Positions 39,849-49,205 of a stretch of DNA of 64,000 nt are shown here, piece by piece. The notes below the pieces were generated by a model that ran no database searches, had not been told where the DNA came from, and was given only the letters and a program-made list of their open reading frames with translations. Within the stretch, counting starts at the first letter, position 1. Every line of letters starts with the position of its first letter. A program made the translations under genes and the position numbers. The DNA is from Catalinimonas alkaloidigena (lineage in GTDB: Bacteria > Bacteroidota > Bacteroidia > Cytophagales > Cyclobacteriaceae): NCBI RefSeq assembly GCF_029504655.1, contig NZ_JAQFIL010000001.1, forward strand, positions 6,825,001-6,889,000. The letters are read 5' to 3'.

Positions 39849-40244
39849 CTATCCGAAGATTTTACCTAACAGACCTTTAGATTTTGGTTCTGGCATTCGC
39901 ATGTCTTCATCCGGCTTTAGTACTCTCCACACTTCACTCCAGCCAGGAAAACCACCCAGGTTACGGTCGTCAATGTAAATATCAGCTACTATTTTAGGGC
40001 TATCCTCAGGATCCAGGACTTCTCCGGGATAATTACTATTAACAGCATAAAACTCTATACCATTTTCCCGGCAAAACTCCACAGCTTCTTCCAGGCTTTT
40101 TCCCCTCCTACAAGTCCACAATATGAGCTTATGCCGGTCTTTATGTAGGGCTTTGAGCGTCTCGAAAGCAAACAACTGGGGTTTGCCTATTTTTGGGTAT
40201 GCATCTTCTACGACGGTTCCGTCAAAATCTACCGCTATTATCAT
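39849..40244 (-). CDS. Small HAD-superfamily phosphatase
   Basis: 131 residues with MIIAVDFDGTVVEDAYP (catalytic Asp pair), LILWTCRRGKSLEEAV (motif II region) and IYIDDRNLGG (motif IV). It is capless and short, like the Bacteroides BT_0820-type HAD hydrolases. It probably dephosphorylates a small metabolite or sugar phosphate. The physiological substrate is not evident. Convergent with the barrel gene, 5 bp apart. Confidence 0.85.
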   Translation of the reverse strand: MIIAVDFDGTVVEDAYPKIGKPQLFAFETLKALHKDRHKLILWTCRRGKSLEEAVEFCRENGIEFYAVNSNYPGEVLDPEDSPKIVADIYIDDRNLGGFPGWSEVWRVLKPDEDMRMPEPKSKGLLGKIFG

Positions 40245-40534
40245 ATAAATATTTTACTTTATACCAGAGCAAAAATAGAGCTAAAGAAGGTATTCAACAT
40301 TTTGTTCGGCATCGTTTAACCGAAATTGGCTTTTAACAAAAAAGGCTTAAAGCCTATTTTTTTTGCGTATAAATTTAATCTTTTTAATACAAATCTATGA
40401 ATAAATCAAGTTTAAAAAAACTTACCCTTCTCCATTACTTCAGCTTAACGTGATTTAATCTTTCTTAGTTTGCCTGTAAACAAAAAGCGAGCCTTGTGAT
40501 ACAATTTTACACCGGATAAAATAAGCTCATATAC
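40245..40534. other. Intergenic region with possible bidirectional terminator
   Basis: About 290 bp without a gene. A small hairpin AGGCT-TAA-AGCCT near 40343-40355 has A-rich sequence before and a T-run after it, so it could end the aldolase transcript. Confidence 0.4.
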
Positions 40535-41593
40535 TTAAGCCAATGTAATATCTTTGTCCAGATATACATCCTGAATCGTTTGCAATATTTCAACCCCTTC
40601 TTTGAAAGGTCGCTGAAAGGCTTTGCGCCCCATGATTAACCCTAAGCCTCCTGCCCTTTTATTGACTACCGCAGTAGTTACTGCGTCTTTAGTATCGGAT
40701 GATCCGGACGAAGCACCACCGGAATTGATAAGGCCAATCTTTCCCATATAGCAGTTTGCCACCATATAGCGGGTAAGGTCTATGGGATGATCAGTACTCA
40801 GCTTTTCGTACATATCAGGATGAGTTTTACCAAAATTAAGCGCTTTGAAGCCTTCATTATTTTCCGGTAACTTTTGTTTGATGAGGTCAGCCTGAATCGT
40901 GACCCCAATATGACAGGCCTGGCTGCTTACATCCGTAGCATTATGGTAATCTGTTCCATCTTCTTTGAAGGCATTGTTACGTGTATAGCACCAAAGAATG
41001 GTACCCATACCTAATTCATGAGCATATTCAAAAGCTTCTGAGACCTCCTGAATCTGCCGGTTTGACTCTTCTGATCCAAAATAAATGGTAGCACCTACCG
41101 CTACGGCTCCCAGGTTCCAGGCATCTCTTACCGAGCCAAACTTGATCTGGTCATACTTGTTAGGATAGGTCAGCAGCTCATTATGGTTGATTTTTACGAT
41201 GAAAGGAATTTTGTGGGCGTACTTACGGGCGTTTTGAGCTAGTACGCCAAAAGTTGTAGCTACCGCATTGCAGCCTCCTTCCATCGCGAGTTTGAGGATA
41301 TTTTCACCATCAAAATACAAGGGATTGGGTGAGAACGAAGCACCTGCGGTATGCTCTATCCCCTGGTCAACCGGCAGGATGGAAATATAGCCTGAACCTC
41401 CTAATCTGCCATGGTCAAACATTTGTTGTAAACTCCGCAGCACCTGTGGCGAACGATTGGAAAGCCCGAAGCTCTCATCTACGTAGTTAGGTGTAGGCTG
41501 ACGAATGTTTTCTTTCGGGAAGGTTTGGGAAGTATGATTGAGTAAAGCATCAGCATCTTTCCCCAGATATTGCATAATTTTTTCGCTTGGCAT
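40535..41593 (-). CDS. fbaB: Fructose-bisphosphate aldolase class I (FbaB/DhnA type)
   Basis: A 352-residue TIM-barrel aldolase of the archaeal/FbaB type. Landmarks are [24 protein letters not shown] near the start, [20 protein letters not shown] (the likely Schiff-base Lys), and [15 protein letters not shown] plus [16 protein letters not shown] forming the phosphate-binding end. It cleaves fructose 1,6-bisphosphate in glycolysis and works in reverse in gluconeogenesis. It is divergent from the TetR gene, sharing a short intergenic region that holds two palindromes. Confidence 0.93.
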   Translation of the reverse strand: MPSEKIMQYLGKDADALLNHTSQTFPKENIRQPTPNYVDESFGLSNRSPQVLRSLQQMFDHGRLGGSGYISILPVDQGIEHTAGASFSPNPLYFDGENILKLAMEGGCNAVATTFGVLAQNARKYAHKIPFIVKINHNELLTYPNKYDQIKFGSVRDAWNLGAVAVGATIYFGSEESNRQIQEVSEAFEYAHELGMGTILWCYTRNNAFKEDGTDYHNATDVSSQACHIGVTIQADLIKQKLPENNEGFKALNFGKTHPDMYEKLSTDHPIDLTRYMVANCYMGKIGLINSGGASSGSSDTKDAVTTAVVNKRAGGLGLIMGRKAFQRPFKEGVEILQTIQDVYLDKDITLA

Positions 41594-41657
41594 AGTCTCT
41601 GAATTTTAGTTTAAAAAGATCAGTCTTAGCACTGTATAGTATCGACTAATTTGCGAA

Positions 41658-41667
41658 GAACTTGTTC
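41658..41667. promoter_or_regulatory. Palindrome, possible upstream TetR-type half-operator
   Basis: GAAC-TT-GTTC between fbaB and the TetR gene. It shares GAAC/GTTC arms with the site at 41690, with a shorter spacer. Confidence 0.4.
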
Positions 41668-41689
41668 ATTAAAAACAAATCACTATTTT

Positions 41690-41703
41690 TGAACAAACGT
41701 TCA
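41690..41703. promoter_or_regulatory. Putative TetR autoregulatory operator
   Basis: TGAAC-AAAC-GTTCA, 5-bp perfect arms 11 bp before the TetR start codon. TetR proteins usually bind such palindromes in their own promoter. Confidence 0.6.
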
Positions 41704-41714
41704 ATCATCTTAAT

Positions 41715-42257
41715 ATGGCTACCAGAGATCATATAATAGCTACCGCATTAGACCTTTTTAGCAAAAATGGATATGAAAATACTTCAATCCGGCAAATCGC
41801 CCGAGTGGCGGATATTTCCCTGGGCCTAATGTATAATTACTTTAAAAGTAAAGATGCACTGCTTGAAGTAATCCTGCTGGAAGGCCTTCAGGATGTTAAA
41901 ATTTCTTTTACTTTTCCCAGAGATGCTGAAGAGCCTTTGAAAACTTTGGTTAAAAATGTTTTCCAGGTACTTCATCAAAAAAAGCAGCATTGGCGGCTTA
42001 TTCATAGCCTTCGCATGCAGCAAACTACCATGCAGAAGTTTGAAGCCGAACAGGAAGAAATTAAAAGTTATATTCTGACCGAACTCAGCATGATACTAGA
42101 AAAGTTAGGCTACGCGCAACCTATGCCGGAAGCTATTCTCTTATACGCCACCATAGATGGTTTAGCCGCTCATTATTTGCTTAACGAAAAGTACCCCCTT
42201 CACAAAATGGCTGCGCTCCTACTGGAAAAGTATAAATCACCTCAGCATGAACGATAG
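41715..42257 (+). CDS. TetR/AcrR family transcriptional regulator
   Basis: 180 residues. The N-terminal HTH (ATALDLFSKNGYENTSIRQIARVADISLGLMYNYFKSKDALLEVIL) is textbook TetR, including the YNYFKSKDAL recognition-helix end. The C-terminal ligand domain is helical and unassigned. It overlaps the downstream hydrolase gene by 11 bp, so it probably controls that gene along with itself. Confidence 0.93.
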   Translation: MATRDHIIATALDLFSKNGYENTSIRQIARVADISLGLMYNYFKSKDALLEVILLEGLQDVKISFTFPRDAEEPLKTLVKNVFQVLHQKKQHWRLIHSLRMQQTTMQKFEAEQEEIKSYILTELSMILEKLGYAQPMPEAILLYATIDGLAAHYLLNEKYPLHKMAALLLEKYKSPQHER

Positions 42258-43107
42258 TTGGGTAGACCGAGAGGGTTACCCTTTTCATTCTCAGTATTTT
42301 AATACCGGAAACGGCTGTCTGCATTATGTGGATGAGGGTAAAGGAGATGTGATTCTCTTTGTGCATGGTACGCCGGTCTGGTCTTATGTTTATCGCAAAC
42401 TGCTTAAAGACTTGTCAACACGCCACCGCTGCATTGCTGTAGACCACCTTGGTTTTGGCCTCTCCGACAGGCCGCCGAATGCTGACTATACACCAGCAGC
42501 ACATGCCCAAAGACTGGATAGTCTGATTGAATATCTAAAACTCAAATCCTTTACACTGGTAGTCCATGATTTTGGCGGACCTATTGGATTGAGCTATTTA
42601 CTCAAACACTCAGCGCATGTAAAAAAGGTAATCTTATTCAATACCTGGATGTGGTCGTTAAATGATTATCCTGAATTTGTAAGAGCAGGAAAGATTGCCG
42701 CTAGCATTTTGGGGAAATGGCTTTACAAGTACTTTAATTTCTCTCCACGAGTATTGATCAGGCAAGCTTTTTATGACAAATCCAGGCTGAGCAAATCAAC
42801 CCACCAGCAATACATACGGGCTTTTCCGGACTCAAAATCCCGCTCCGGGCCTCTAGCTTTTGCCAAAGGTCTATTGGGCAGCAGCGAATGGTTTACCCAG
42901 CTTTGGGAGAAAAAGCAAATCCTCAAAGAAAAACCTATAATGATAGTTTGGGGTAATAAAGATCCGTTGTTGAGCACTGTATTGCTAAAGCGCTGGAGAG
43001 AATATTTTACTGATGCTAAAATCGTTGAAATAGAAAGCGGACATTTCGTGCAGGAGGAGAAACCGCTGGAGGTCTTACAGTATATCCATCAATTTTTAAA
43101 AGAATGA
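42247..43107 (+). CDS. Alpha/beta hydrolase, haloalkane dehalogenase-like but lacking halide-binding residues
   Basis: 286 residues. Oxyanion motif HGTPVW (40-45), nucleophile Asp108 in VVHDFGGPIG, acid in VWGNKDPLL and base His in ESGHFVQEE. Overall form and the NTWMW segment are like haloalkane dehalogenases. However, where true enzymes have HGNP with a halide-binding Asn and DWGG with a halide-binding Trp, this has Thr42 and Phe109. It is therefore more likely a related hydrolase acting on something else. It is coupled to the TetR gene and followed directly by an IS3 element. Confidence 0.8.
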   Translation: MNDSWVDREGYPFHSQYFNTGNGCLHYVDEGKGDVILFVHGTPVWSYVYRKLLKDLSTRHRCIAVDHLGFGLSDRPPNADYTPAAHAQRLDSLIEYLKLKSFTLVVHDFGGPIGLSYLLKHSAHVKKVILFNTWMWSLNDYPEFVRAGKIAASILGKWLYKYFNFSPRVLIRQAFYDKSRLSKSTHQQYIRAFPDSKSRSGPLAFAKGLLGSSEWFTQLWEKKQILKEKPIMIVWGNKDPLLSTVLLKRWREYFTDAKIVEIESGHFVQEEKPLEVLQYIHQFLKE

Positions 43108-43145
43108 CTAGTCCTAAAATAGGTTGTCACTTTTTAGTGTTAAAA

Positions 43146-43961
43146 TTAAGACCACTGGAGATATTCTTCAGTGGCATTTTGATGTACAAATTCAGGTGTT
43201 TGATACCCTAAACTTAAGTGTGGTCTTTCATGATTATACGTTTTTATGGATTCGTCTATGACTTGGGAGAGTTCATTGAAGGTGTTACACTTATGAAGTA
43301 AGAACTCATCTTTTAAAATTCCATTCACTCTTTCAGCCAGTGCGTTCTGATAACAATCATATCCTTCTGTCATTGAGGATATCATTTTGTTTTTTCGTAG
43401 TTCCTTCTGGTATACTTCTGAGCAATACTGTAGCCCCCTGTCTGAATGGTGGATAGTATTCTGATCACTCATTTTGTTACTGACAGCCTTTTGAAGAGCT
43501 TTTACTACATTTTCACTACTCATGTCCTTGCTGAGATGATACCCCATAATTTTTCTTGAATAGACGTCGGTGACCAGCGATAAGTAATGTATCCCTTCCG
43601 ATGACTTCACATAGGTTATATCACTGACAAAACAACGCTCCGGCTTGATAAACACCTTGTCCTGATACAAGTTAGGGTATTTTTTGAGCCAATGTTTGGA
43701 GTCAGTGGTTTTGGTATACTTCTTCCTGGGTTTTATCAACAAACGCTCTTGGCGCAAGTAAGAAAACAGCCCATCTCTACCAATCTTGACGCCCATAGTA
43801 TCAAACGCACCGGAAAGCAAGTAGTACAGTTTCCTGGTACCTATGCGAGGCATACGTCTACGCGTATCAACTACTAATTCTTTTACCTTCAGCAGTACTG
43901 ATGTACGTCGGGTATATCGTCTCTCTCCCTGATAGATAGCCTGACGGCTTACCCCGAACAA
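43146..43961 (-). CDS. IS3-family transposase orfB (DDE integrase)
   Basis: A 271-residue catalytic part with an HTH_21-like start and the rve core: Asp in CFVSDITYV, Asp in IHHSDRGLQYCS and Glu in NALAERVNGILKDEF, followed by the YNHERPHLSLGYQTP tail typical of IS3. The listed start is a TTG; the frame extends upstream into the end of orfA (ERQVSLASSC), so expression is probably by -1 frameshift from orfA. Confidence 0.92.
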   Translation of the reverse strand: MFGVSRQAIYQGERRYTRRTSVLLKVKELVVDTRRRMPRIGTRKLYYLLSGAFDTMGVKIGRDGLFSYLRQERLLIKPRKKYTKTTDSKHWLKKYPNLYQDKVFIKPERCFVSDITYVKSSEGIHYLSLVTDVYSRKIMGYHLSKDMSSENVVKALQKAVSNKMSDQNTIHHSDRGLQYCSEVYQKELRKNKMISSMTEGYDCYQNALAERVNGILKDEFLLHKCNTFNELSQVIDESIKTYNHERPHLSLGYQTPEFVHQNATEEYLQWS

Positions 43962-43981
43962 ACTACAAGAGGATGCCAGGC

Positions 43982-44389
43982 TTACTTGGCGCTCTTGCTG
44001 GAGTTCTCTTGTTGCCCGGGGGAAAACTTTTTTCGGATCGCCGTCCCATATTCTTTATCAGAGATGTCGATCATCCTATTCAGAATCAGGTTTCTGGCCT
44101 TCTCATCGGCCAGCTCCTTCTCTAAACGCTTAATCTTCTGGGCAGGAGTTTCTTTGGATTTAGGCATAGGATGCATGTTGTGTGAAGGTTTACTCCAATC
44201 TAGCTTCCCATGCTTTCTTAACCAAACTAAAACTGTACTCCTTCCCTGAATACCATATCTCTGCTGGGCTTGTTTATAGCTCAGTTCGCCTTTTTCTACC
44301 TGATCTAATACCGATAATTTAAAGCCCAGTGTATAGTCCCGTTGCGTGCGCTTTTTTTGAGATTCTTCTGCATTTTGATGTCTTTTCAT
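43982..44389 (-). CDS. IS3-family transposase orfA (HTH)
   Basis: 135 residues. N-terminal HTH (DYTLGFKLSVLDQVEKGELSYKQAQQRYGIQGRSTVLVWLRKHG) followed by a leucine-zipper-like helix (AQKIKRLEKELADEKARNLILNRMI). It binds the element's ends and is the frameshift partner of orfB. Confidence 0.9.
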   Translation of the reverse strand: MKRHQNAEESQKKRTQRDYTLGFKLSVLDQVEKGELSYKQAQQRYGIQGRSTVLVWLRKHGKLDWSKPSHNMHPMPKSKETPAQKIKRLEKELADEKARNLILNRMIDISDKEYGTAIRKKFSPGQQENSSKSAK

Positions 44390-44436
44390 AAATAAGTCAA
44401 GCTTCTGTCAACTTATTTTAGGACGAGACAGAAGAG

Positions 44437-44476
44437 TAAAAAAAGCCCTTCCAAACTTTGAGCATTCGGAAGGACT
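44437..44476 (-). terminator. Rho-independent terminator downstream of PafA gene
   Basis: On the minus strand, arms AGTCCTTCC and GGAAGGGCT (one G-U pair) with a 15-base loop, followed by a T-run at 44443-44437. It is about 80 bp beyond the phosphatase stop. Confidence 0.7.
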
Positions 44477-44488
44477 GAGATTATTTAC

Positions 44489-44521
44489 AGATCTGTCAGA
44501 TTTCGAAAATCTGGCAGATCT
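44489..44521. repeat. Long intergenic palindrome
   Basis: Arms of 14 bp (AGATCTGTCAGATT / AATCTGGCAGATCT, one G-T pair) around a short TCGAA-type centre. It has no T-run on either side and sits between the terminator and the PafA gene stop. It may be a dispersed palindromic repeat. Confidence 0.55.
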
Positions 44522-44558
44522 ACTATCATCTATATGCTCTTGGCTTAATTGTTGGCGT

Positions 44559-46202
44559 TTATTCAAATAATTCCTGCACCGGCTGCCCATCGGCCCCATC
44601 GGGCAAGGCTATGTTGAGTAGCATTGAAAGCGTAGGAGCAATATCGGTAATCCGATGGTACTGCACACTTTCTCCCTCCTTAATCCCCCAGCCGTAAAAC
44701 AGCATAGGCACATGCGTATCATAATTATAGCCCGTACCATGAGAAGTGCCCTGCATTCGGCTGCTATTCAAAAAGCCTGGTTCTATGGTAAACAGCACAT
44801 CTCCGGAACGTTGAAAATTATAGCCCATCTGAAGTAATTTTCGCTGTCCGCGGGTATATTCAAATTTACGCATGCTAGTAGCGGTATAGGTTTCTTTAAT
44901 CCCCTTAAAATCCATGAGACAATCGGCTACAAAATCCTGTATTTCTTCCAAATCCACTCCTTTTTCTTCAATCAGCTGATGGTCAAGAAGAAGCTGGCTG
45001 CTGGCGTGCTCAATCCACTTACCTTCCCCATACTTTTGTATAAGTTTCTGCTGAATGATATTACCAATTTTTGAAATCTCCAGGTATCCACCAGGCATAT
45101 TTGCATCTACCAGCAGCTTGGGAACATCCACTACGGCATGGTCAGCGGTAAGGAATACCAGGTAATTGCCTTCTCCCACCTGCTCATCCAGGCTATTCAG
45201 CAGGTCAGCCAGATCACGATCCAGCCTGAGGTAAGTATCTTCCAACTCAATGGACTGAGCTCCAAAAGCATGTCCTATGTAGTCGGTAGAAGAAAAGCTG
45301 ACCGCCAGAAAATCAGTTTCTCCTCCTTGTCCTAAAGATTCTGCTTCCAACGCTGCTTTAGCAAAATCTATCACCAAAGTGTTGCCAAAGGGTGTAGAGC
45401 TCAACAAACCATAGCCCTTAGCATTTTTATTAAGTGCTTTCAGATCATAAGGAAAAACTGCTGCTCTATCATCTGAGAATCTCACCTCATATTCACTCTC
45501 ATCTTCACTACTGGCTGTATATTCCTCTATCGGCAAAAGTGTATTCCAGGTCTGGCTCAAATATTTTGAAGGGAGTTTCTGCTTGTTAAACTGCTTGACC
45601 CAGTGCGGGAGCTCTTCCATATAGAATGTGGATGTCATCATTTCTCCAGTGCTTCCATCGTACCAGTAGGCGGCATCAGCCCTGTGACCGGCAGGTAAGG
45701 CGGATCCGCGATCTTTAATAGAAATGCCAATCACCTTGCTCCTGCCCTGCGTAGTCATTTTAAGCTGATCGGTAATGGTACTGCTCAGCATATTCCGTGG
45801 AGAGATCTGACCGGCACTCTCTGAGCCTCCCACGGCCAAGACGGTAGTATCTTCAGCACAATATACAGATCGCTTCAGTTCGCGGCTGTACCAGTCATTG
45901 GCAATAATACCATGGGTAGCCGGGGTAGTACCTGTATACACAGAAGCATGGCCGGGACCGGTATAGGTAGGAATATAATTATAATGGGCATTACGTGCCA
46001 TAAAACCCTGGTTCATCAAACGCTTGAACCCATCTTCACCAAACTTATCATAAAATCGCAGTAGATATTCCTGGCGCATCTGGTCTACCACTATGCCGAC
46101 CACCAGTTTTGGTCGCTCGGAAGGGTCAGTATTGGGGGAGGCGGAGGCTGTGAATAAGCTGAAGCAGGCCAGTGCCCACAGCAGCATCATTTTTTTTAAC
46201 AT
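44559..46202 (-). CDS. pafA: Alkaline phosphatase, PafA type
   Basis: 547 residues, the size of Flavobacteriia/Elizabethkingia PafA, with a signal peptide (ALACFSLFTASASPN). The alkaline phosphatase superfamily core is present: metal Asp in VVGIVVDQMRQEYL, nucleophile Thr in GPGHASVYTGTTPATHGIIANDWY with the nearby Asn, phosphate-contacting Lys and Arg in SIKDRGSALPAGH, metal sites in SSTDYIGHAFG and FLTADHAVVDVP, and a final His in GTSHGTGYNYDTHVPML. It is a periplasmic Ca/Zn-type phosphomonoesterase that frees phosphate from organic sources, without the glucose repression or phosphate control seen in PhoA in studied relatives. Confidence 0.88.
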   Translation of the reverse strand: MLKKMMLLWALACFSLFTASASPNTDPSERPKLVVGIVVDQMRQEYLLRFYDKFGEDGFKRLMNQGFMARNAHYNYIPTYTGPGHASVYTGTTPATHGIIANDWYSRELKRSVYCAEDTTVLAVGGSESAGQISPRNMLSSTITDQLKMTTQGRSKVIGISIKDRGSALPAGHRADAAYWYDGSTGEMMTSTFYMEELPHWVKQFNKQKLPSKYLSQTWNTLLPIEEYTASSEDESEYEVRFSDDRAAVFPYDLKALNKNAKGYGLLSSTPFGNTLVIDFAKAALEAESLGQGGETDFLAVSFSSTDYIGHAFGAQSIELEDTYLRLDRDLADLLNSLDEQVGEGNYLVFLTADHAVVDVPKLLVDANMPGGYLEISKIGNIIQQKLIQKYGEGKWIEHASSQLLLDHQLIEEKGVDLEEIQDFVADCLMDFKGIKETYTATSMRKFEYTRGQRKLLQMGYNFQRSGDVLFTIEPGFLNSSRMQGTSHGTGYNYDTHVPMLFYGWGIKEGESVQYHRITDIAPTLSMLLNIALPDGADGQPVQELFE

Positions 46203-46364
46203 TTTATTCAGTATTTCAATTCAACAAAAAAGATAGCTTAGAAATTTACATGCCTATAACAAGAATGATGAAGACATGATTTTCAAACGGTCAAATATCT
46301 CATTCTTTTCTGCAGATTCCATTGAAAAGCTGAAAAAGCCGTGTATTAACACAGAAATTTTGTG

Positions 46365-48041
46365 CTAGACCGGCCAGGGAACTACCTGCGTTCGCTCTGC
46401 CCATTGCTGCCACACGCCTGAAAGCTCTTCCACTAACTCAGGGTGCTCAACGGCCAGATTATGCGTTTCACTTCGGTCTGCCTGCATGTCATAGAGTTCC
46501 CAGTCACCTTCTCTGCCCCTGGCAACCAGTTTCCATTTACCCTTGCGCACTGCACGATTGCCTTCGTGTTCAAAATAAATGGCTTCCCTTTGCAGGGTAT
46601 CTCCTGCAAAAGCGGGAAGAAGACTTACTCCTTCCATAGGATGGATATTTTCATCGGCGTAAGTTTCAGGATAATCAGCCCGTGCTGCGTCTACACAACT
46701 TGCCATGATATCTATCAGATGACCCGCTTCGGACCTCCACGCTCCTCTGTCGCCAATACCTGAGGGCCAATGCACAATGAGTGGCGTTGAGATACCTCCC
46801 TCATGTACATAATGTTTATAGAGGCGGAAGGGGGTATTGGAGGCATTGGCCCAGGGTACGCCATAGCTCTGGTAGGTCTCTTCCGGCCCGGGCATCACAT
46901 CCCGGTGCTCGTTGCCAAATACTACTTCCTCACCATTTCTGCTTTTGTCAGGCCGAAAAAGCGGTTTTCCCCACCCTTCGGATAATTCCTCAGCGCAACC
47001 CCCATTGTCTGCCAGAAAAAATATCAAGGTGTTCTTCAGTTTCCCTTGTTCTTCCAATGCTTCTACGATTCTTCCGATTCCCTGATCCATACGATCTACC
47101 TGCGCGGCATAGGCTTCCATCCGACGGCTTTGCCATGCTTTATCTTCAGCCTCTTCCCAGGCAGGCACGCGCTCATCTCTCTGAGTAAGTGTCCAATCTG
47201 ATTTTATCAGTCCCATTTCCCGCATGCGGGCTAAGCGCTCCTGCCTAAGGCTATCCCAACCGATGTCGTAGCGCCCTTCATAGCGGGCAATGTCTTCGGG
47301 TAGGGCATGCAAAGGCCAGTGAGGAGCAGTATAGGCTATGTAGCCAAAGAAAGGTTGGTCCTCTTTTTCATGTTCTTTGATAAACTGTATGGCTTTGCTG
47401 CTGATTGCATCGGTATAATAATAATCTTCTGTATTTGGGTTGGTGGGCTCGTTACCTTCAGTAAGTGTAATAGGATCATAAAAACTTCCTGCTCCGGTAA
47501 TGGTTCCGTAGAATTTCTCAAAGCCCCTTTGCATGGGCCAGTTGTGTTTTGATGTCAGCGAACTATCTCCACTCCATTGGCCTACCTGCCTGGTAACATG
47601 CCATTTGCCACTCATAAAAGTAGCATAGCCCGATGCCCTCAGTACTTCCGCAATAGTTACACTTTGGCGATTAAGGTCTCCTCTGTAACCATTGGTTCCC
47701 CTGTCATCCATCATATGACCTATACCTGCCTGGTGCGGATATAAGCCGGTCATGAGGCTGGCCCGGGTAGGGCAGCAGCGGGATGTATTATAAAACTGTG
47801 AAAAACGTAATCCATTAGCAGCCAGCTGATTTAAATTGGGAGTATTGACCTCTCCTCCGTAACAGCCGATATCTGAATATCCCATATCGTCGGCCATAAT
47901 GAGGAGAATATTAGGCCGCTGGTCTGCTGCTGTAGTGTTTTCTTCCTGAGTGGATGGAGATGAATCGCAGGAGCTAAGCAGGTAATGGCTGATCATGAAT
48001 ATCCCTGCTAAGAGGCTTTGCCGGAAAAATCTGATATGCAT
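46365..48041 (-). CDS. Lipoprotein sulfatase (family S1)
   Basis: 558 residues. The N-terminal signal ends in a lipobox (LLSSC), so it is an outer-envelope lipoprotein. RPNILLIMADDMGYSDIGCYGG carries the metal Asp pair. The formylglycine site is CCPTR in SRCCPTRASLMTGLYPHQAGIGHM, fitting C-x-P-x-R. The later ADNGG and the C-terminal KWKLVARGREGDWELYDMQADRSETHNLA complete the arylsulfatase pattern. It removes sulfate esters from a glycan or aryl substrate; a separate maturase is needed. Same strand as pafA but 160 bp upstream. Confidence 0.9.
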   Translation of the reverse strand: MHIRFFRQSLLAGIFMISHYLLSSCDSSPSTQEENTTAADQRPNILLIMADDMGYSDIGCYGGEVNTPNLNQLAANGLRFSQFYNTSRCCPTRASLMTGLYPHQAGIGHMMDDRGTNGYRGDLNRQSVTIAEVLRASGYATFMSGKWHVTRQVGQWSGDSSLTSKHNWPMQRGFEKFYGTITGAGSFYDPITLTEGNEPTNPNTEDYYYTDAISSKAIQFIKEHEKEDQPFFGYIAYTAPHWPLHALPEDIARYEGRYDIGWDSLRQERLARMREMGLIKSDWTLTQRDERVPAWEEAEDKAWQSRRMEAYAAQVDRMDQGIGRIVEALEEQGKLKNTLIFFLADNGGCAEELSEGWGKPLFRPDKSRNGEEVVFGNEHRDVMPGPEETYQSYGVPWANASNTPFRLYKHYVHEGGISTPLIVHWPSGIGDRGAWRSEAGHLIDIMASCVDAARADYPETYADENIHPMEGVSLLPAFAGDTLQREAIYFEHEGNRAVRKGKWKLVARGREGDWELYDMQADRSETHNLAVEHPELVEELSGVWQQWAERTQVVPWPV

Positions 48042-48104
48042 AGGTTGTGTATTTTGCTTTATCGCTTATTCACAACCTTATATTAGGCATTTCCAGTTAA
48101 ATTA

Positions 48105-49205
48105 TCATCTCTCTGATGAAGAAGTTACCACGCTCAATCTTTTGTGCAGATAGTAAAATAAACCCAAAGTCAGCAGAAATGAGCCTATGACCAAAGGAAG
48201 GTAGATCGCCAGGTTATGCCCAACATATTGCCACCAGCTAAAATTACTTTCTGCAGGATTGCCTATTAATAGTGAAGCTCCATAACTGAAAATCGTTCCT
48301 GTAATAAACAGTAGTATAGTGGGATACAATGAGCGGGTTTTCCAATAAACCCAGCCCTGTATCAGACTGATCAAAAAGAAAAATAGGGGTAACTGAAAGC
48401 CTACACATGCACAAAAAAAACTGCTCCAGAGGATGGCTTTGAGCGGAGTGGTGGTCATCAGTAAACCTTTCAGAATAATCCCTCTGAACAGTAATTCAAA
48501 GAGGATTATATTGACACAGGCAGCTAAAATCATCAGCACAGGACTGGCATTTTTGATCTTTTCCATATGATCTGCCATAGCTTCCTCCGGAAGAATAGAG
48601 ATCATAGCGACAGGGTCTAGCCAAAACTGACTTAAAACAGCAATCAATACCCCTATTCCATACACATAAGCCGGTACAGCGCGGAAAGAAAAGACTGGAG
48701 CGCTGATTTGTGTTTGCCTGATTTCTCTGATAGCGTATGCAATTACAGCTCCGAATACAAGCAAATTACTTAGGGTGATTATCAATGGATAGTATTGCTC
48801 CATAAACAGGTTACGATGTGCTTCACCTCCTCCTTCAATAATACCAACAGCGGTCAACACACCCAATACGATCATGACACCTACACTCCACAATATTACT
48901 AATCCTACTATCATGATCATCAAACCTAAGCTTTGTCTGAAATCAGGATAAAAGATTTTTTTGTCTTCCAGAAGTTCTTGTGTTTTCATCTCGGTAGTTT
49001 TTAGTTCATCTTCCTGCAGACTATCAAATACATGTGCAAAAGCGGAATCAAAGCTCCCTCCTCCTTTCATCTCTTCTTCAATAGCCACACAAAAATGATC
49101 CAGTAGATCTTCTAGTAGCTCAGGAGTTTCCACCCCTTTCTGACTGATCTTTTCTTTGATGCTTCTTACCTGTGCTTTATTGAGCAACGCTAGATCGTCA
49201 GGCAT
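48105..49205 (-). CDS. HAAS-type plus degenerate CPBP-protease-like membrane protein
   Basis: 366 residues. The first 90 are soluble and helical (LLEDLLDHFCVAIEEEMKGGGSFDSAFAHVFDSL), like the HAAS signalling module that often pairs with PadR regulators. About eight membrane spans follow. Spans near the C-terminus resemble the CPBP (Abi) protease core, but FELLFRG has one Glu of the EExxxR motif replaced, CVGFQLPLF has Gln in place of the active His, and no final HxxxN is seen. Probably not a peptidase. It overlaps the padR gene by 16 bp. Confidence 0.72.
   Translation of the reverse strand: MPDDLALLNKAQVRSIKEKISQKGVETPELLEDLLDHFCVAIEEEMKGGGSFDSAFAHVFDSLQEDELKTTEMKTQELLEDKKIFYPDFRQSLGLMIMIVGLVILWSVGVMIVLGVLTAVGIIEGGGEAHRNLFMEQYYPLIITLSNLLVFGAVIAYAIREIRQTQISAPVFSFRAVPAYVYGIGVLIAVLSQFWLDPVAMISILPEEAMADHMEKIKNASPVLMILAACVNIILFELLFRGIILKGLLMTTTPLKAILWSSFFCACVGFQLPLFFFLISLIQGWVYWKTRSLYPTILLFITGTIFSYGASLLIGNPAESNFSWWQYVGHNLAIYLPLVIGSFLLTLGLFYYLHKRLSVVTSSSER

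Larger units (their letters stand above)
43111..44424 (-). mobile_element. IS3-family insertion sequence
   Basis: A 1314-bp element with 20-bp terminal inverted repeats (43111-43130 and 44405-44424) identical at 17 of 20 positions, beginning GTCCTAAAATA. It contains orfA and orfB on the minus strand. I see no 3-4 bp target duplication at the borders. It lies 3 bp after the stop of the dehalogenase-like gene without disrupting it. Confidence 0.9.

Noticed and set aside
42247..43107. Calling the TetR-linked hydrolase a haloalkane dehalogenase
   Set aside because: Both halide-stabilising residues (Asn after HG and Trp after the nucleophile Asp) are replaced.
48105..49205. Calling the PadR-linked membrane protein an active CPBP protease
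   Set aside because: The EExxxR motif is incomplete and the catalytic His positions are Gln or missing.
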